DNA of 31,080 nt, taken from positions 1 to 31,080 of the forward strand of contig JAWOEI010000084.1 in the NCBI GenBank assembly GCA_046482825.1, in the 5' to 3' direction. Positions 24,401 through 31,080 of this stretch are shown piece after piece. Position 1 is the first letter of the stretch. Each line of letters begins with the position of its first letter. The DNA is from M55B167 sp046482825 (GTDB lineage Bacteria > Verrucomicrobiota > Kiritimatiellia > RFP12 > UBA1067). The notes under the pieces are model-generated. The model searched no databases, was not told the DNA's origin, and saw only the letters and a list, made by a program, of their open reading frames with translations. The translations under genes and the position numbers were made by a program.

Positions 24401-25128
24401 TACTCTTGTTCTGCCTTTTTTGTGTCAAGTCGCACACACAGAAGGTTGTTGGAAAAAACAATGGCATCAGAGTAGAAGTTGATACGCCATTCATGTCCGT
24501 CTATCGTTCGGAATTCCAGATCAAGCCCAAGAGAGTCGGCCCGCTTGATTGCTGTTTTTCCAAAAAAACTTTCCTGCGGTTTCTTGCTTAAGGCCACCAC
24601 TTCACGGCGACGATCGATAGCAAACCACTGATAACGGTTTTCCAATTTTTCAGGAAGTTTCACATAATAACGTTCCCGCATAGCCAATGGACGGAACAGT
24701 GCGGCTTTTTTTACCGGCTGGTTTTTATATCTGAAAGTCGTGACAGGAAAAGTGGCAGTCAGAAGTGGTGGCTTCCACCATATGGCGACTCCCAGGCCTA
24801 TGACAGTGAAAGCCAGACCAACCCTGATGATGTCCGGCAGCATTTTCCTGAGGCGGCTGCGTGTTTTTATGTCACGATTTATTTTATTCTCGACTGCAGA
24901 TACTTGCGCTTTGCTGCGTTTTTTACCTCTGTGTTCTGTTTCATGTTTTTCTTTTTCAGAATGCTGATCTTTGCTGTCTGACGGAGAAGCTGTCTTGTCA
25001 GAGCCGGAAATTTTCTCAATAGGCTGTTCCGCAGGTTCCGAAAGAGTAATTGCTTTCTTTTCCGTATCGGCCCGAGTTGTTTTCCTGGCCTTTTTTTTAT
25101 TATTTCTGTTTTTATTCTTACTACCCAT
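24400..25128 (-). CDS. Unknown single-pass membrane protein with a charged N-terminal tail
   Basis: I do not recognise a family. The 242-residue protein has a very lysine-rich, low-complexity start (about 1-95), one transmembrane helix (about 101-119, IIRVGLAFTVIGLGVAIWW) and a C-terminal domain of about 120 residues. That domain has several beta-strand-like stretches (YQWFAIDRRREVVALSKK, LGLDLEFRTIDGHEWRINFYSDAIVFSNN). With the positive tail inside, the C-terminal domain would be periplasmic. It lies 102 bp downstream of the Kelch-symporter gene on the same strand, so may be co-transcribed. Confidence 0.65.
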   Translation of the reverse strand: MGSKNKNRNNKKKARKTTRADTEKKAITLSEPAEQPIEKISGSDKTASPSDSKDQHSEKEKHETEHRGKKRSKAQVSAVENKINRDIKTRSRLRKMLPDIIRVGLAFTVIGLGVAIWWKPPLLTATFPVTTFRYKNQPVKKAALFRPLAMRERYYVKLPEKLENRYQWFAIDRRREVVALSKKPQESFFGKTAIKRADSLGLDLEFRTIDGHEWRINFYSDAIVFSNNLLCVRLDTKKAEQE

Positions 25129-25230
25129 GTATACATCAATTTATATGGTTTGGCACAATCTGGAAAGAACTTTTTACATTAAATCTGCAACCGGTGCCCG
25201 TGACTGTGCGCTGTTGTGTCCCGTATCAAT

Positions 25231-28065
25231 TTAGCGCTGCCTGAATACCGTCAGTCTGCTGATGTCTTTTCGGCATCCGCCTGTGATAACTGAAAACAGT
25301 ATGCCCAGTAAATATGTTGCAGTCATGCTGATACCCGGATAAAGATACACGTGAATTTTTGAACCGGAGTAAAATTTCAGCCAGCACATGAAAACCGCGC
25401 ATGTCACCGCCGCAATAATGCACCCTGTGGAATTGGCTTTTTTCGAAAACATACCGAGAATAAACATTCCGCCCAGAACCCCCATGAACATGCCCAGTAT
25501 GGAAATGTATTGATCGAACACATCAAAGATGTCTGAACAGGCGATGACAACTGCCGCCGCTGTTCCCAGAATTCCGAACAAAGCCGTGAAAAAACGCGCC
25601 ATAGTTAGGTATCCCTTTTCCGTTCTGCAGGCGTTAACTGGCCGGGCAAAGTCTGTAACCAGTGCTGTGGAAAGTGAATTCATGCTGGTCGAAAGTGTCG
25701 ATTGCGCTGCCGCAAATATACCGGCTACAACCAGCCCTGATAAGCCGATCGGCATTTTGGTGGCTATGAACAGAGGAAAAACAGCTTTGGGGGCGAAAGC
25801 CGGATTCAGCAGTACGGGATTATGCTTGTAAAAAGAGTAAAGCGCCGCTCCGACCGCAAAAAAAAGCAGTCCGGCAGGAGCGCACATCAGTCCGTTCATA
25901 AGAATTGAACGGGATGACTTTTTGATGTCAGGAGTTGTCATATAACGTTGTACAACCGCCTGGTCAGCAGTATAGCTGGCAAGATTCTGGAACACGCCTC
26001 CCGCCACAACAACCCAGAGAGCCATGGTCATGTAGCTGCCCGACGAAAAATCCCAGTTGACAAGCCGCAATTTGTCCGCAGCCATGCAGTCGTCGATACA
26101 GGATGCGAGTCCGCCTTCAATACTGAGAATGATAATCAGAACACTGAAAAGGGCACCGCCCAGTAAAACAAATGTCTGGATTGTATCTGTCCATATAACC
26201 GCTTCGATACCTCCCATGGTGCAGTAGATTACACTCAGCAGCCCCATGATAAGAATGCAGGTCACCGGATTGAGTCCGGTGATGGCCCGAAGTGCCAGAG
26301 CGGGCAGATACATCACAACCGCCATACGCCCGATCTGGAAAAGAATGAAAAGCAGGCTGCCTGTCATACGGGCCGGATAGCTGAATCTTTTCTGCAGATA
26401 TTCGTAGGCACTGGTGGCATCTATTTCGCGGAAAAAAGGCAGTATCATCCGGATGACAAAAATACTTACAGGCAGGATTATCAGTAACATTACCCAGGTT
26501 GTCCAGTCGGTTGTAAACGCTTTGGCCGGCAACGCAACAAAGGTTATGGACGAAAGCATGGTGGCGTAGATACTGCATGCTGCCGCCCACCATGGGATAT
26601 GCTGTCCTCCCCGGAAGAAATCATCTGTGTTTTTATTTTTGCGTGAGAAATAAACTCCTATACCCACCATTGCCAGCAGATAAACAGTCAGGGTTGTGTA
26701 GTTTATAAAACCGAATGAAGGTTTTATCGGTCTGAGAGAAATTTTGCGGATAGCCGGTGTCCGGACTGCCGGTCGCACCTCGCCGCTGACGAGCACAACG
26801 GCATTATCCCATCTCACGGCCGTTGCTGTGACCTGAGATGTGGGTATAGGATATTCCACGGGAATATTTTTTCTGTCGAGCTGTGCGTCAATCGCAGTTC
26901 CGGTTACTTCGGATTCCGGTATGGGCTGCTCTTTTATCCACGTGTCGGTAATGGCATGATAAACGTAGGGCGTATTCATAAAACCGGGGTGATCGAAGAA
27001 GAATTTCTGTTGTTCCCAGTTTTTTACATGTGACCCATCGCTCCCTGAGAGAACAAAGATGTGTCCTTGCCCCAGACTGATGCTGACTCCCGCGGAGAGC
27101 GGAGAAGGCATGGGAGTACACTGCCTCCACTGCATTTCATTGAAGTTGAACTTGTAAACGTCATCAAGAAACTGAAGATTACCCATTATCAGATGGTCTT
27201 TTTCCGTATCGCTTAACCCGGCAATCTGCGGGGTCGATAACTGCCGACGGCCACCCATTATATAAAGGTGAGGTGCAAATCCGTCATGCTGTACGCTTAG
27301 CATGGCATGGCAGCGAGGGCCCCCAGGGATATCCGGAAGTTTCTGCCATGTAAATTTGTCTCCCCATATATCGCTGCTCAGCCTGGCTCGCTTTAATGCA
27401 GGTTTAACAGAAAGCAGTTCAGCGGCTTCTTTGCTCTTTTCCCGGAACTCCGGTTTATCCAGCAGTGCAAGATCAAAACTCCAGAATTTGCCGATAGAGT
27501 CCGCCGCTGAAGGTGTGTTTGAGCCCCCGGCAAGATAAACCTTCCCGTTGAGCAGCACCGCTTTGGTGCAGGTAACCGTTTCCGGAAGGGGCGGCAGGGC
27601 GGAAATATCAACCTGCCCTCCGTTCAACCTGAGAAGAATAACACCAGCTGTCGCTCCATCCGCATTATGCCCTCCAATCAGCAGTAGTCCCTGAGGTATA
27701 GTGACGCTTGCGCCGTAGGCCAGGGGGAAAGGGAGTTTCCCATGGACAGGGATGTAGGAGTATCCACTCTCAGTTCTGGTCATGCAGTAGATTCTGTCAT
27801 GATAGATTTTGGCCGCACCGTTGGTGATGTCCGTTACCGGAATAGCGAAATTGGCTCCTCCGGCAATTATCAGATTGTTGGAACAGACTCCGGCGTATGC
27901 TCCTGCGACTCCGGGATTGATACTTTCTCCTTCAGCAGGCGGCAGAGGGGGGAGGTCATTCCACTCAAGAAAATCCGATGCCTTGGATTTGTCTTCTGAT
28001 GAAGCTGCAGAAGCATAAAGAAAGACTGATAGAGCAAAAACAAACTTTAATCTGGTATACATCAA
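25231..28065 (-). CDS. Kelch/mutarotase-like domain fused to a sodium:solute symporter
   Basis: The 944-residue protein is a fusion. After a signal peptide (about 1-22) comes a periplasmic Kelch beta-propeller (about 35-435) with blade phrases such as LLLIGGHNADG, KVYLAGGSN, LYIMGGRR and HIFVLSGSDG, as in N-acetylneuraminate mutarotase (NanM/YjhT-like). From about 453 to the end is an SSS-family Na+ symporter with about 13 helices, including DDFFRGGQHIPWWAAACSIYATMLSSITFVALP and the ion-site segment STSMNSLSTALVTD. This architecture is known in PVC bacteria and Bacteroidetes and is linked to sialic acid uptake. With the BNR protein at 4339, sialic-acid scavenging is plausible. The substrate is not proven; no NanA, NanK or NanE is in the window. 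Confidence 0.92.
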   Translation of the reverse strand: MMYTRLKFVFALSVFLYASAASSEDKSKASDFLEWNDLPPLPPAEGESINPGVAGAYAGVCSNNLIIAGGANFAIPVTDITNGAAKIYHDRIYCMTRTESGYSYIPVHGKLPFPLAYGASVTIPQGLLLIGGHNADGATAGVILLRLNGGQVDISALPPLPETVTCTKAVLLNGKVYLAGGSNTPSAADSIGKFWSFDLALLDKPEFREKSKEAAELLSVKPALKRARLSSDIWGDKFTWQKLPDIPGGPRCHAMLSVQHDGFAPHLYIMGGRRQLSTPQIAGLSDTEKDHLIMGNLQFLDDVYKFNFNEMQWRQCTPMPSPLSAGVSISLGQGHIFVLSGSDGSHVKNWEQQKFFFDHPGFMNTPYVYHAITDTWIKEQPIPESEVTGTAIDAQLDRKNIPVEYPIPTSQVTATAVRWDNAVVLVSGEVRPAVRTPAIRKISLRPIKPSFGFINYTTLTVYLLAMVGIGVYFSRKNKNTDDFFRGGQHIPWWAAACSIYATMLSSITFVALPAKAFTTDWTTWVMLLIILPVSIFVIRMILPFFREIDATSAYEYLQKRFSYPARMTGSLLFILFQIGRMAVVMYLPALALRAITGLNPVTCILIMGLLSVIYCTMGGIEAVIWTDTIQTFVLLGGALFSVLIIILSIEGGLASCIDDCMAADKLRLVNWDFSSGSYMTMALWVVVAGGVFQNLASYTADQAVVQRYMTTPDIKKSSRSILMNGLMCAPAGLLFFAVGAALYSFYKHNPVLLNPAFAPKAVFPLFIATKMPIGLSGLVVAGIFAAAQSTLSTSMNSLSTALVTDFARPVNACRTEKGYLTMARFFTALFGILGTAAAVVIACSDIFDVFDQYISILGMFMGVLGGMFILGMFSKKANSTGCIIAAVTCAVFMCWLKFYSGSKIHVYLYPGISMTATYLLGILFSVITGGCRKDISRLTVFRQR

Positions 28066-28175
28066 TTATTTTCCTTCGGCATAAAGATGAGAGTCAGACC
28101 TTATCAAAAAATTCTGTATTCGGCATCTCGGGCCAGTTTGAAAAAATGATCTGTAATTATTTCCAGCTTACCATT

Positions 28176-28205
28176 TTAATAGAAATCACATAATATAACG
28201 TTCAA
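28176..28205 (-). promoter_or_regulatory. Promoter candidate for the Kelch-symporter gene
   Basis: On the minus strand TTGAAC (28200-28205) is followed after 18 bases by TATTAA (28176-28181), about 110 bases before the ATG at 28065. Confidence 0.5.
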
Positions 28206-28301
28206 GAAATTACTATTGGATTTTATTGACCATGCTGAAACACATACTGATGATGAAGTATACGGGCTGCGTATATCACATAACTTCAGTTTGGTTGCGG
28301 T

Positions 28302-28357
28302 CCCGCTCAGCGGGGCAGCTTTGGGGTGATGCGAGTGCTCTCAGCGGGGCAGCTTTG
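28302..28357. repeat. Direct repeat with hairpin after the beta-helix gene
   Basis: The 18-mer CTCAGCGGGGCAGCTTTG occurs at 28306-28323 and 28340-28357, 34 bases apart. The first copy overlaps a small hairpin CCCGC-TCA-GCGGG (28302-28314). It lies just past the stop of the minus-strand beta-helix gene and could stop its transcription. The remainder of 28066-28301 holds only the Kelch-symporter promoter. Confidence 0.65.
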
Positions 28358-28358
28358 T

Positions 28359-29789
28359 TCATTTACTTCGCGGCTTTTTCTTGTGTTGAGGACAGGAGTT
28401 CCAAAGGGGGAAAGAAAGTTCTTTCTTTATTCCCGGCCGGATATGATGTTTGCCGTATGACAATCTCTTTCCATTGAGGCGGAAGCTTTCCGTTCTGGGC
28501 AGTTCCGACGTGCTGATGACAACAGATCCCGCATCCTGTTCCGAGTCCGCCTGATAAGTGTCAAAGGCAGCCGGTTCATAAACTTTCTTCTGCCAGCTTA
28601 TGCGTCCCGGTGCATAAAGGTTTGCATCCCGAGAACCCGTTCCCGATTTAAGGATAAGTTCCTGTTTCTTGCAGCCATAGATGGCGTTTCCGACCATTAC
28701 CGCTGTTGCGGAGGTGCCGATATAGGCGCCGATTTCGGCTTCGACAAAGGAGCAGTTTGAGATATCGGCTCTTCCGGCTTTTACCGCGACTCCGTATTTT
28801 CCTCCGATTGTCAGAGTGTTTCTGAGTATCAGCACTCCGTCTGTAAGCGGGCCTTCTGAAATACGTATATGCCTGGTGCTATCCCTGGCGAGGCGGATCT
28901 GAGGACCGGCGTTATTCCTGATGACGGAGTCATAAAGAACATGCACTCCCCCGCGAAAATCCGCGCCTGCCCGACGGTTGTTCTCAACCAGAACACCGTA
29001 GAAGGAGGATCGGGAGATGTTGATATCCTGTATCCCGTAATCATTATGGTGAAAATATCCTCCCAATACAGTTGCCCCGACATCTTCATGAACACTGAAT
29101 CCGTCGTCCCCGTTCCAACGTCCCGTGATGTTACGGAAAACCAGTCCCTGGCAGCAGCCGTGAACGTTGAATCCGTCGTTGGCAAAACGTTCACAAACAA
29201 GATTGCGGACTTCAATATAGCTTGCTCCGGAAAGGATGAGACCGGATATGCGGCCGGTGCCTTCGAGTTCATAGTCCGTAATATTTTTGCCGACGGCAAC
29301 CCTGAAATAAACACCTTCATCGTTCCAGCAGGACTCTTCGGTTTTTATTTCTGACGGTGTTTTCTGTCGCGGCACGACTTTTCCGTTGAGAAATAAATAG
29401 GGTCGTGCTGCCGGCATTTTCTTTCTTACGTCGCTGGGAAAGAAGTACAAGCCCTTGCCTTTGTTCTGCCATTTTCCTGAAGGGAGCGGGTTCAGTCCGC
29501 TCAGCACAGCGCGGTTGCCTTCCACAATGATAGGAGCCGCCGGGGTGCCGCCGCGTGCTCCGAAATTCAGGCTTTCATAATATATTCTGCCGGTATCGGC
29601 GATATGAAGCGTGGTCCCCGCAGAGCAGAGTTTAACAGCGCGTTTCAATGTGCGTACAGATTGTGCAGCGGAACCGCCTTTTCTGGAGTCATCGCCGTTC
29701 TGATTGTTTACATACACGTCACCAGCCAATGAGCCTGCTGCGAGAACAGCCGCAAAAACATAAAAATTAATGGCGCAAATCAATTTCAT
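28359..29789 (-). CDS. Secreted right-handed beta-helix protein
   Basis: The 476-residue protein has a signal peptide (MKLICAINFYVFAAVLAAGS, cleavage near 22) and a parallel beta-helix. It starts with DVYVNNQNGDD and SVRTLKRAVKLCSAGTTLHIADTG, the usual entry to pectate lyase/DUF1565-type coils. Asn/Gly-ended coils follow, such as YIEVRNLVCERFANDGFNVHG and ITGRWNGDDGFSVHED. This fold is found in polysaccharide lyases and carrageenases as well as binding proteins; no catalytic triad can be assigned. The last residues (CPQHKKKPRSK) are basic and may be a recent extension next to the repeat at 28302. It is transcribed towards the Kelch-symporter gene but is separated from it by 293 bp. Confidence 0.8.
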   Translation of the reverse strand: MKLICAINFYVFAAVLAAGSLAGDVYVNNQNGDDSRKGGSAAQSVRTLKRAVKLCSAGTTLHIADTGRIYYESLNFGARGGTPAAPIIVEGNRAVLSGLNPLPSGKWQNKGKGLYFFPSDVRKKMPAARPYLFLNGKVVPRQKTPSEIKTEESCWNDEGVYFRVAVGKNITDYELEGTGRISGLILSGASYIEVRNLVCERFANDGFNVHGCCQGLVFRNITGRWNGDDGFSVHEDVGATVLGGYFHHNDYGIQDINISRSSFYGVLVENNRRAGADFRGGVHVLYDSVIRNNAGPQIRLARDSTRHIRISEGPLTDGVLILRNTLTIGGKYGVAVKAGRADISNCSFVEAEIGAYIGTSATAVMVGNAIYGCKKQELILKSGTGSRDANLYAPGRISWQKKVYEPAAFDTYQADSEQDAGSVVISTSELPRTESFRLNGKRLSYGKHHIRPGIKKELSFPLWNSCPQHKKKPRSK

Positions 29790-29871
29790 AAGAATGTCCT
29801 TTTGAATGCATTATAAAAATTCCGGTACATTAGCATCCCATAAGAATGTTGTAATTTACCCAAATTCCATC

Positions 29872-29907
29872 GTTGACACTTATTATGCGGGGAGGGGGGA
29901 TGTCAAC
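29872..29907. promoter_or_regulatory. Inverted GTTGACA/TGTCAAC pair upstream of the beta-helix gene
   Basis: GTTGACA (29872-29878) and TGTCAAC (29901-29907) are perfect inverted copies 22 bases apart, flanking a G-rich run. Each contains a consensus -35 (TTGACA), one per strand. A plus-strand TATAAT lies at 29920-29925. The layout suits an operator or a divergent promoter; spacing to clear -10 elements is not ideal on either strand. Confidence 0.4.
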
Positions 29908-29979
29908 CCCTTAATCGCGTATAATTTTTTGATAAAGAAATGCTGGTTTGACGGTTGAATTCTCCTATAACCTACAGAA

Positions 29980-30201
29980 ATGAAAAATCAAAATAAACCG
30001 AACAAACCAGCAAATTCAGGATACACTTTCTCCCGTCAGATCGTCCAGCTTATTCATCGGGGAATGATGGAGCGGATAGCGAGAGAATATAACGATGACA
30101 TCCGTAAGTTTTCGTACACCAGTCATATTATTGCGATAATGTGTGACCAAAATAGTGCCAGGCATTATTTCGGTGGACAGAATGAATTGATTGTTGTATA
30201 A
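29980..30201 (+). pseudogene. IS4-type transposase N-terminal remnant
   Basis: The 73-residue frame (starting MKNQNKPNKPANSGYTFSRQ) resembles the N-terminal DUF4372-type region of IS4-family transposases: FSRQIVQLIHRGMMERIAREY, then KFSYTSHIIAIMCDQ. Full transposases have roughly 350-400 residues and the DDE catalytic core is absent, so this is a decayed fragment. It sits 31 bp before the RAYT gene. Confidence 0.5.
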
Positions 30202-30232
30202 AGTGAAATGGTTATCGGGAAGGAGGTTGAGG

Positions 30233-31080
30233 ATGCGGCCACATAGGATAAAACTGGAGGAGGCGGCGACGTATCATGTTATGAGCCGTGTGATAGAACA
30301 CCGATTCATTTTCGGGGATGTCGAGAAGAGCTACCTGTATAATCTGATGCGGCGACTTGAAAGCTTTACCGGCTGTGAGGTAAGAACTTACGCTTTCATG
30401 GATAATCATTTCCACATCCTGCTGCATGTGCCGGAGAGGCGGGAGCTGTCGGATGAGGAGGTGAAACGCAGGGCGGAGATACTCTACGGCAGGAAGAAAT
30501 ACGCGCTGATGCTCAGGAACTGGGAGATGTGGATAGATAAAGGCCGCGGGGATAAGGTTAAGGCCCAGCTGGACGGGTTCCGGATGAGGATGTATGATGT
30601 CTCGGAGTTCATGAAGACTTTTAAACAGCGCTTCTCTATATACTATAATGTGCATCATGACAGGCGTGGCGCAGGGACTCTGTGGCATGACAGGTTTAAG
30701 AGTGTTCTCGTGGAGGAGAGCGAGAACGCACAGGTGACTGTGGGGGCGTATATAGACCTGAATCCGGTGCGTGCGGGGGCTGTCGATGACCCGAAGGACT
30801 ACCGCTGGTCGGGATATGCGGAGGCGGTCGGCCGCGGGGGGCGTTCACTTAAAGGCATAGCTGAGATGTTTGTGGGTATGGATTTAAATAAGGCGGAAGT
30901 GCTGTCGGGATACAGGAAGAGCCTCTATTACGAGGGGGTCAGAAAGCTGAATGCATATACGGGGGTTGTATCGAGACCCGGTTTTTCGAGAGAGCTTGTC
31001 GATAAGGTTCTGGAGGAGGGCGGAGAGTTGTCTGTTACGCAGCTTCTGCACTGCCGCGTGAGGTATCTGACAGACGGAGT
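30233..31080 (+). CDS. REP-associated tyrosine transposase (RAYT, Y1 HUH), incomplete at window end
   Basis: AGGAGG at 30221-30226 precedes the ATG at 30233 and the frame is open to the end of the window (282 codons). The start, YHVMSRVIEHRFIF, and the HUH motif DNHFHILLHVP (H59-F60-H61) belong to the IS200/IS605-like Y1 transposases. The catalytic tyrosine is probably Y173 in GAYIDLNPVRAG, preceded by TLWHDRFKS. This combination is typical of RAYTs, single-copy transposases that move short palindromic REP/REPIN repeats rather than themselves. The insert between about 70 and 150 (ELSDEEVKRR through YYNVHHDRRG) is long but usual for this subgroup. Repeats at 12278, 14596, 23299 and 24367 are candidate substrates. 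Confidence 0.9.
   Translation, partial: MRPHRIKLEEAATYHVMSRVIEHRFIFGDVEKSYLYNLMRRLESFTGCEVRTYAFMDNHFHILLHVPERRELSDEEVKRRAEILYGRKKYALMLRNWEMWIDKGRGDKVKAQLDGFRMRMYDVSEFMKTFKQRFSIYYNVHHDRRGAGTLWHDRFKSVLVEESENAQVTVGAYIDLNPVRAGAVDDPKDYRWSGYAEAVGRGGRSLKGIAEMFVGMDLNKAEVLSGYRKSLYYEGVRKLNAYTGVVSRPGFSRELVDKVLEEGGELSVTQLLHCRVRYLTDG

Noticed and set aside
30212..30688. Minus-strand 158-codon frame at the right end
   Set aside because: It is the shadow of the RAYT gene, which has the HUH motif and a strong ribosome site.

Overview
The window looks like a chromosomal segment from a Gram-negative, glycan-degrading bacterium, most likely of the PVC superphylum (Kiritimatiellota or Lentisphaerota type). That placement is inferred from the gene repertoire: a stand-alone AICAR transformylase, a Kelch/mutarotase-sodium symporter fusion, secreted GH127, GH36, GH28 and GH29 enzymes, a Tat-exported Gfo/Idh/MocA protein, and many structured intergenic repeats. 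KdsD (Kdo precursor synthesis) and TonB-ExbB-ExbD show that there is an outer membrane. No rRNA, tRNA or CRISPR array was seen.

Layout. 1-381: phage-like debris (C-terminal end of a DNA methyltransferase and an HNH-type zinc finger) joined to the 3' end of a purH-type gene, so that the AICAR transformylase has lost its normal C-terminus. 382-6474 (minus strand): that truncated gene, a secreted GH127 enzyme, TsaC, a secreted BNR/sialidase-fold protein and an AEC transporter. 6900-10444 (plus): secreted GH36 alpha-galactosidase and a GH28-like beta-helix protein, closed by a strong hairpin. 10664-12293: a tiny lipoprotein and a GT4 glycosyltransferase. 12389-15671 (minus): kdsD-exbB-exbD-tonB. 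16152-18578 (plus): a PNPOx-like flavoprotein, a CoA-binding protein, a MarC gene interrupted by an in-frame TAG, and a Mut7-C RNase-domain protein. 18667-24350: GH29 fucosidase, panD (minus), a Gfo/Idh/MocA-like protein with altered catalytic motifs, a di-iron protein resembling alternative oxidase, cytidine deaminase and a TatD-like metallohydrolase. 24400-29789 (minus): an unknown membrane-anchored protein, the Kelch-symporter fusion and a secreted beta-helix protein. 29980-31080: an IS4-type transposase remnant and a REP-associated tyrosine transposase (RAYT) that runs off the window.

How the genes work together. Secreted glycosidases release arabinose, galactose, fucose, uronic acids and possibly sialic acid. 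The Kelch-symporter fusion would bind and import one product with Na+, and TonB-ExbBD would power outer-membrane uptake through receptors that lie elsewhere. The CAZyme genes are scattered singly among housekeeping genes rather than forming one classical polysaccharide utilisation locus.

The most unusual points are the purH/phage junction at the exact centre of a 14-bp palindrome, the MarC amber codon, the oxidoreductase lacking its EKP lysine and GCH histidine, the AOX-like protein, and several hairpin-rich intergenic elements (12278-12382, 14596-14687, 23299-23419, 24367-24400) that a RAYT such as the one at 30233 could plausibly have mobilised.
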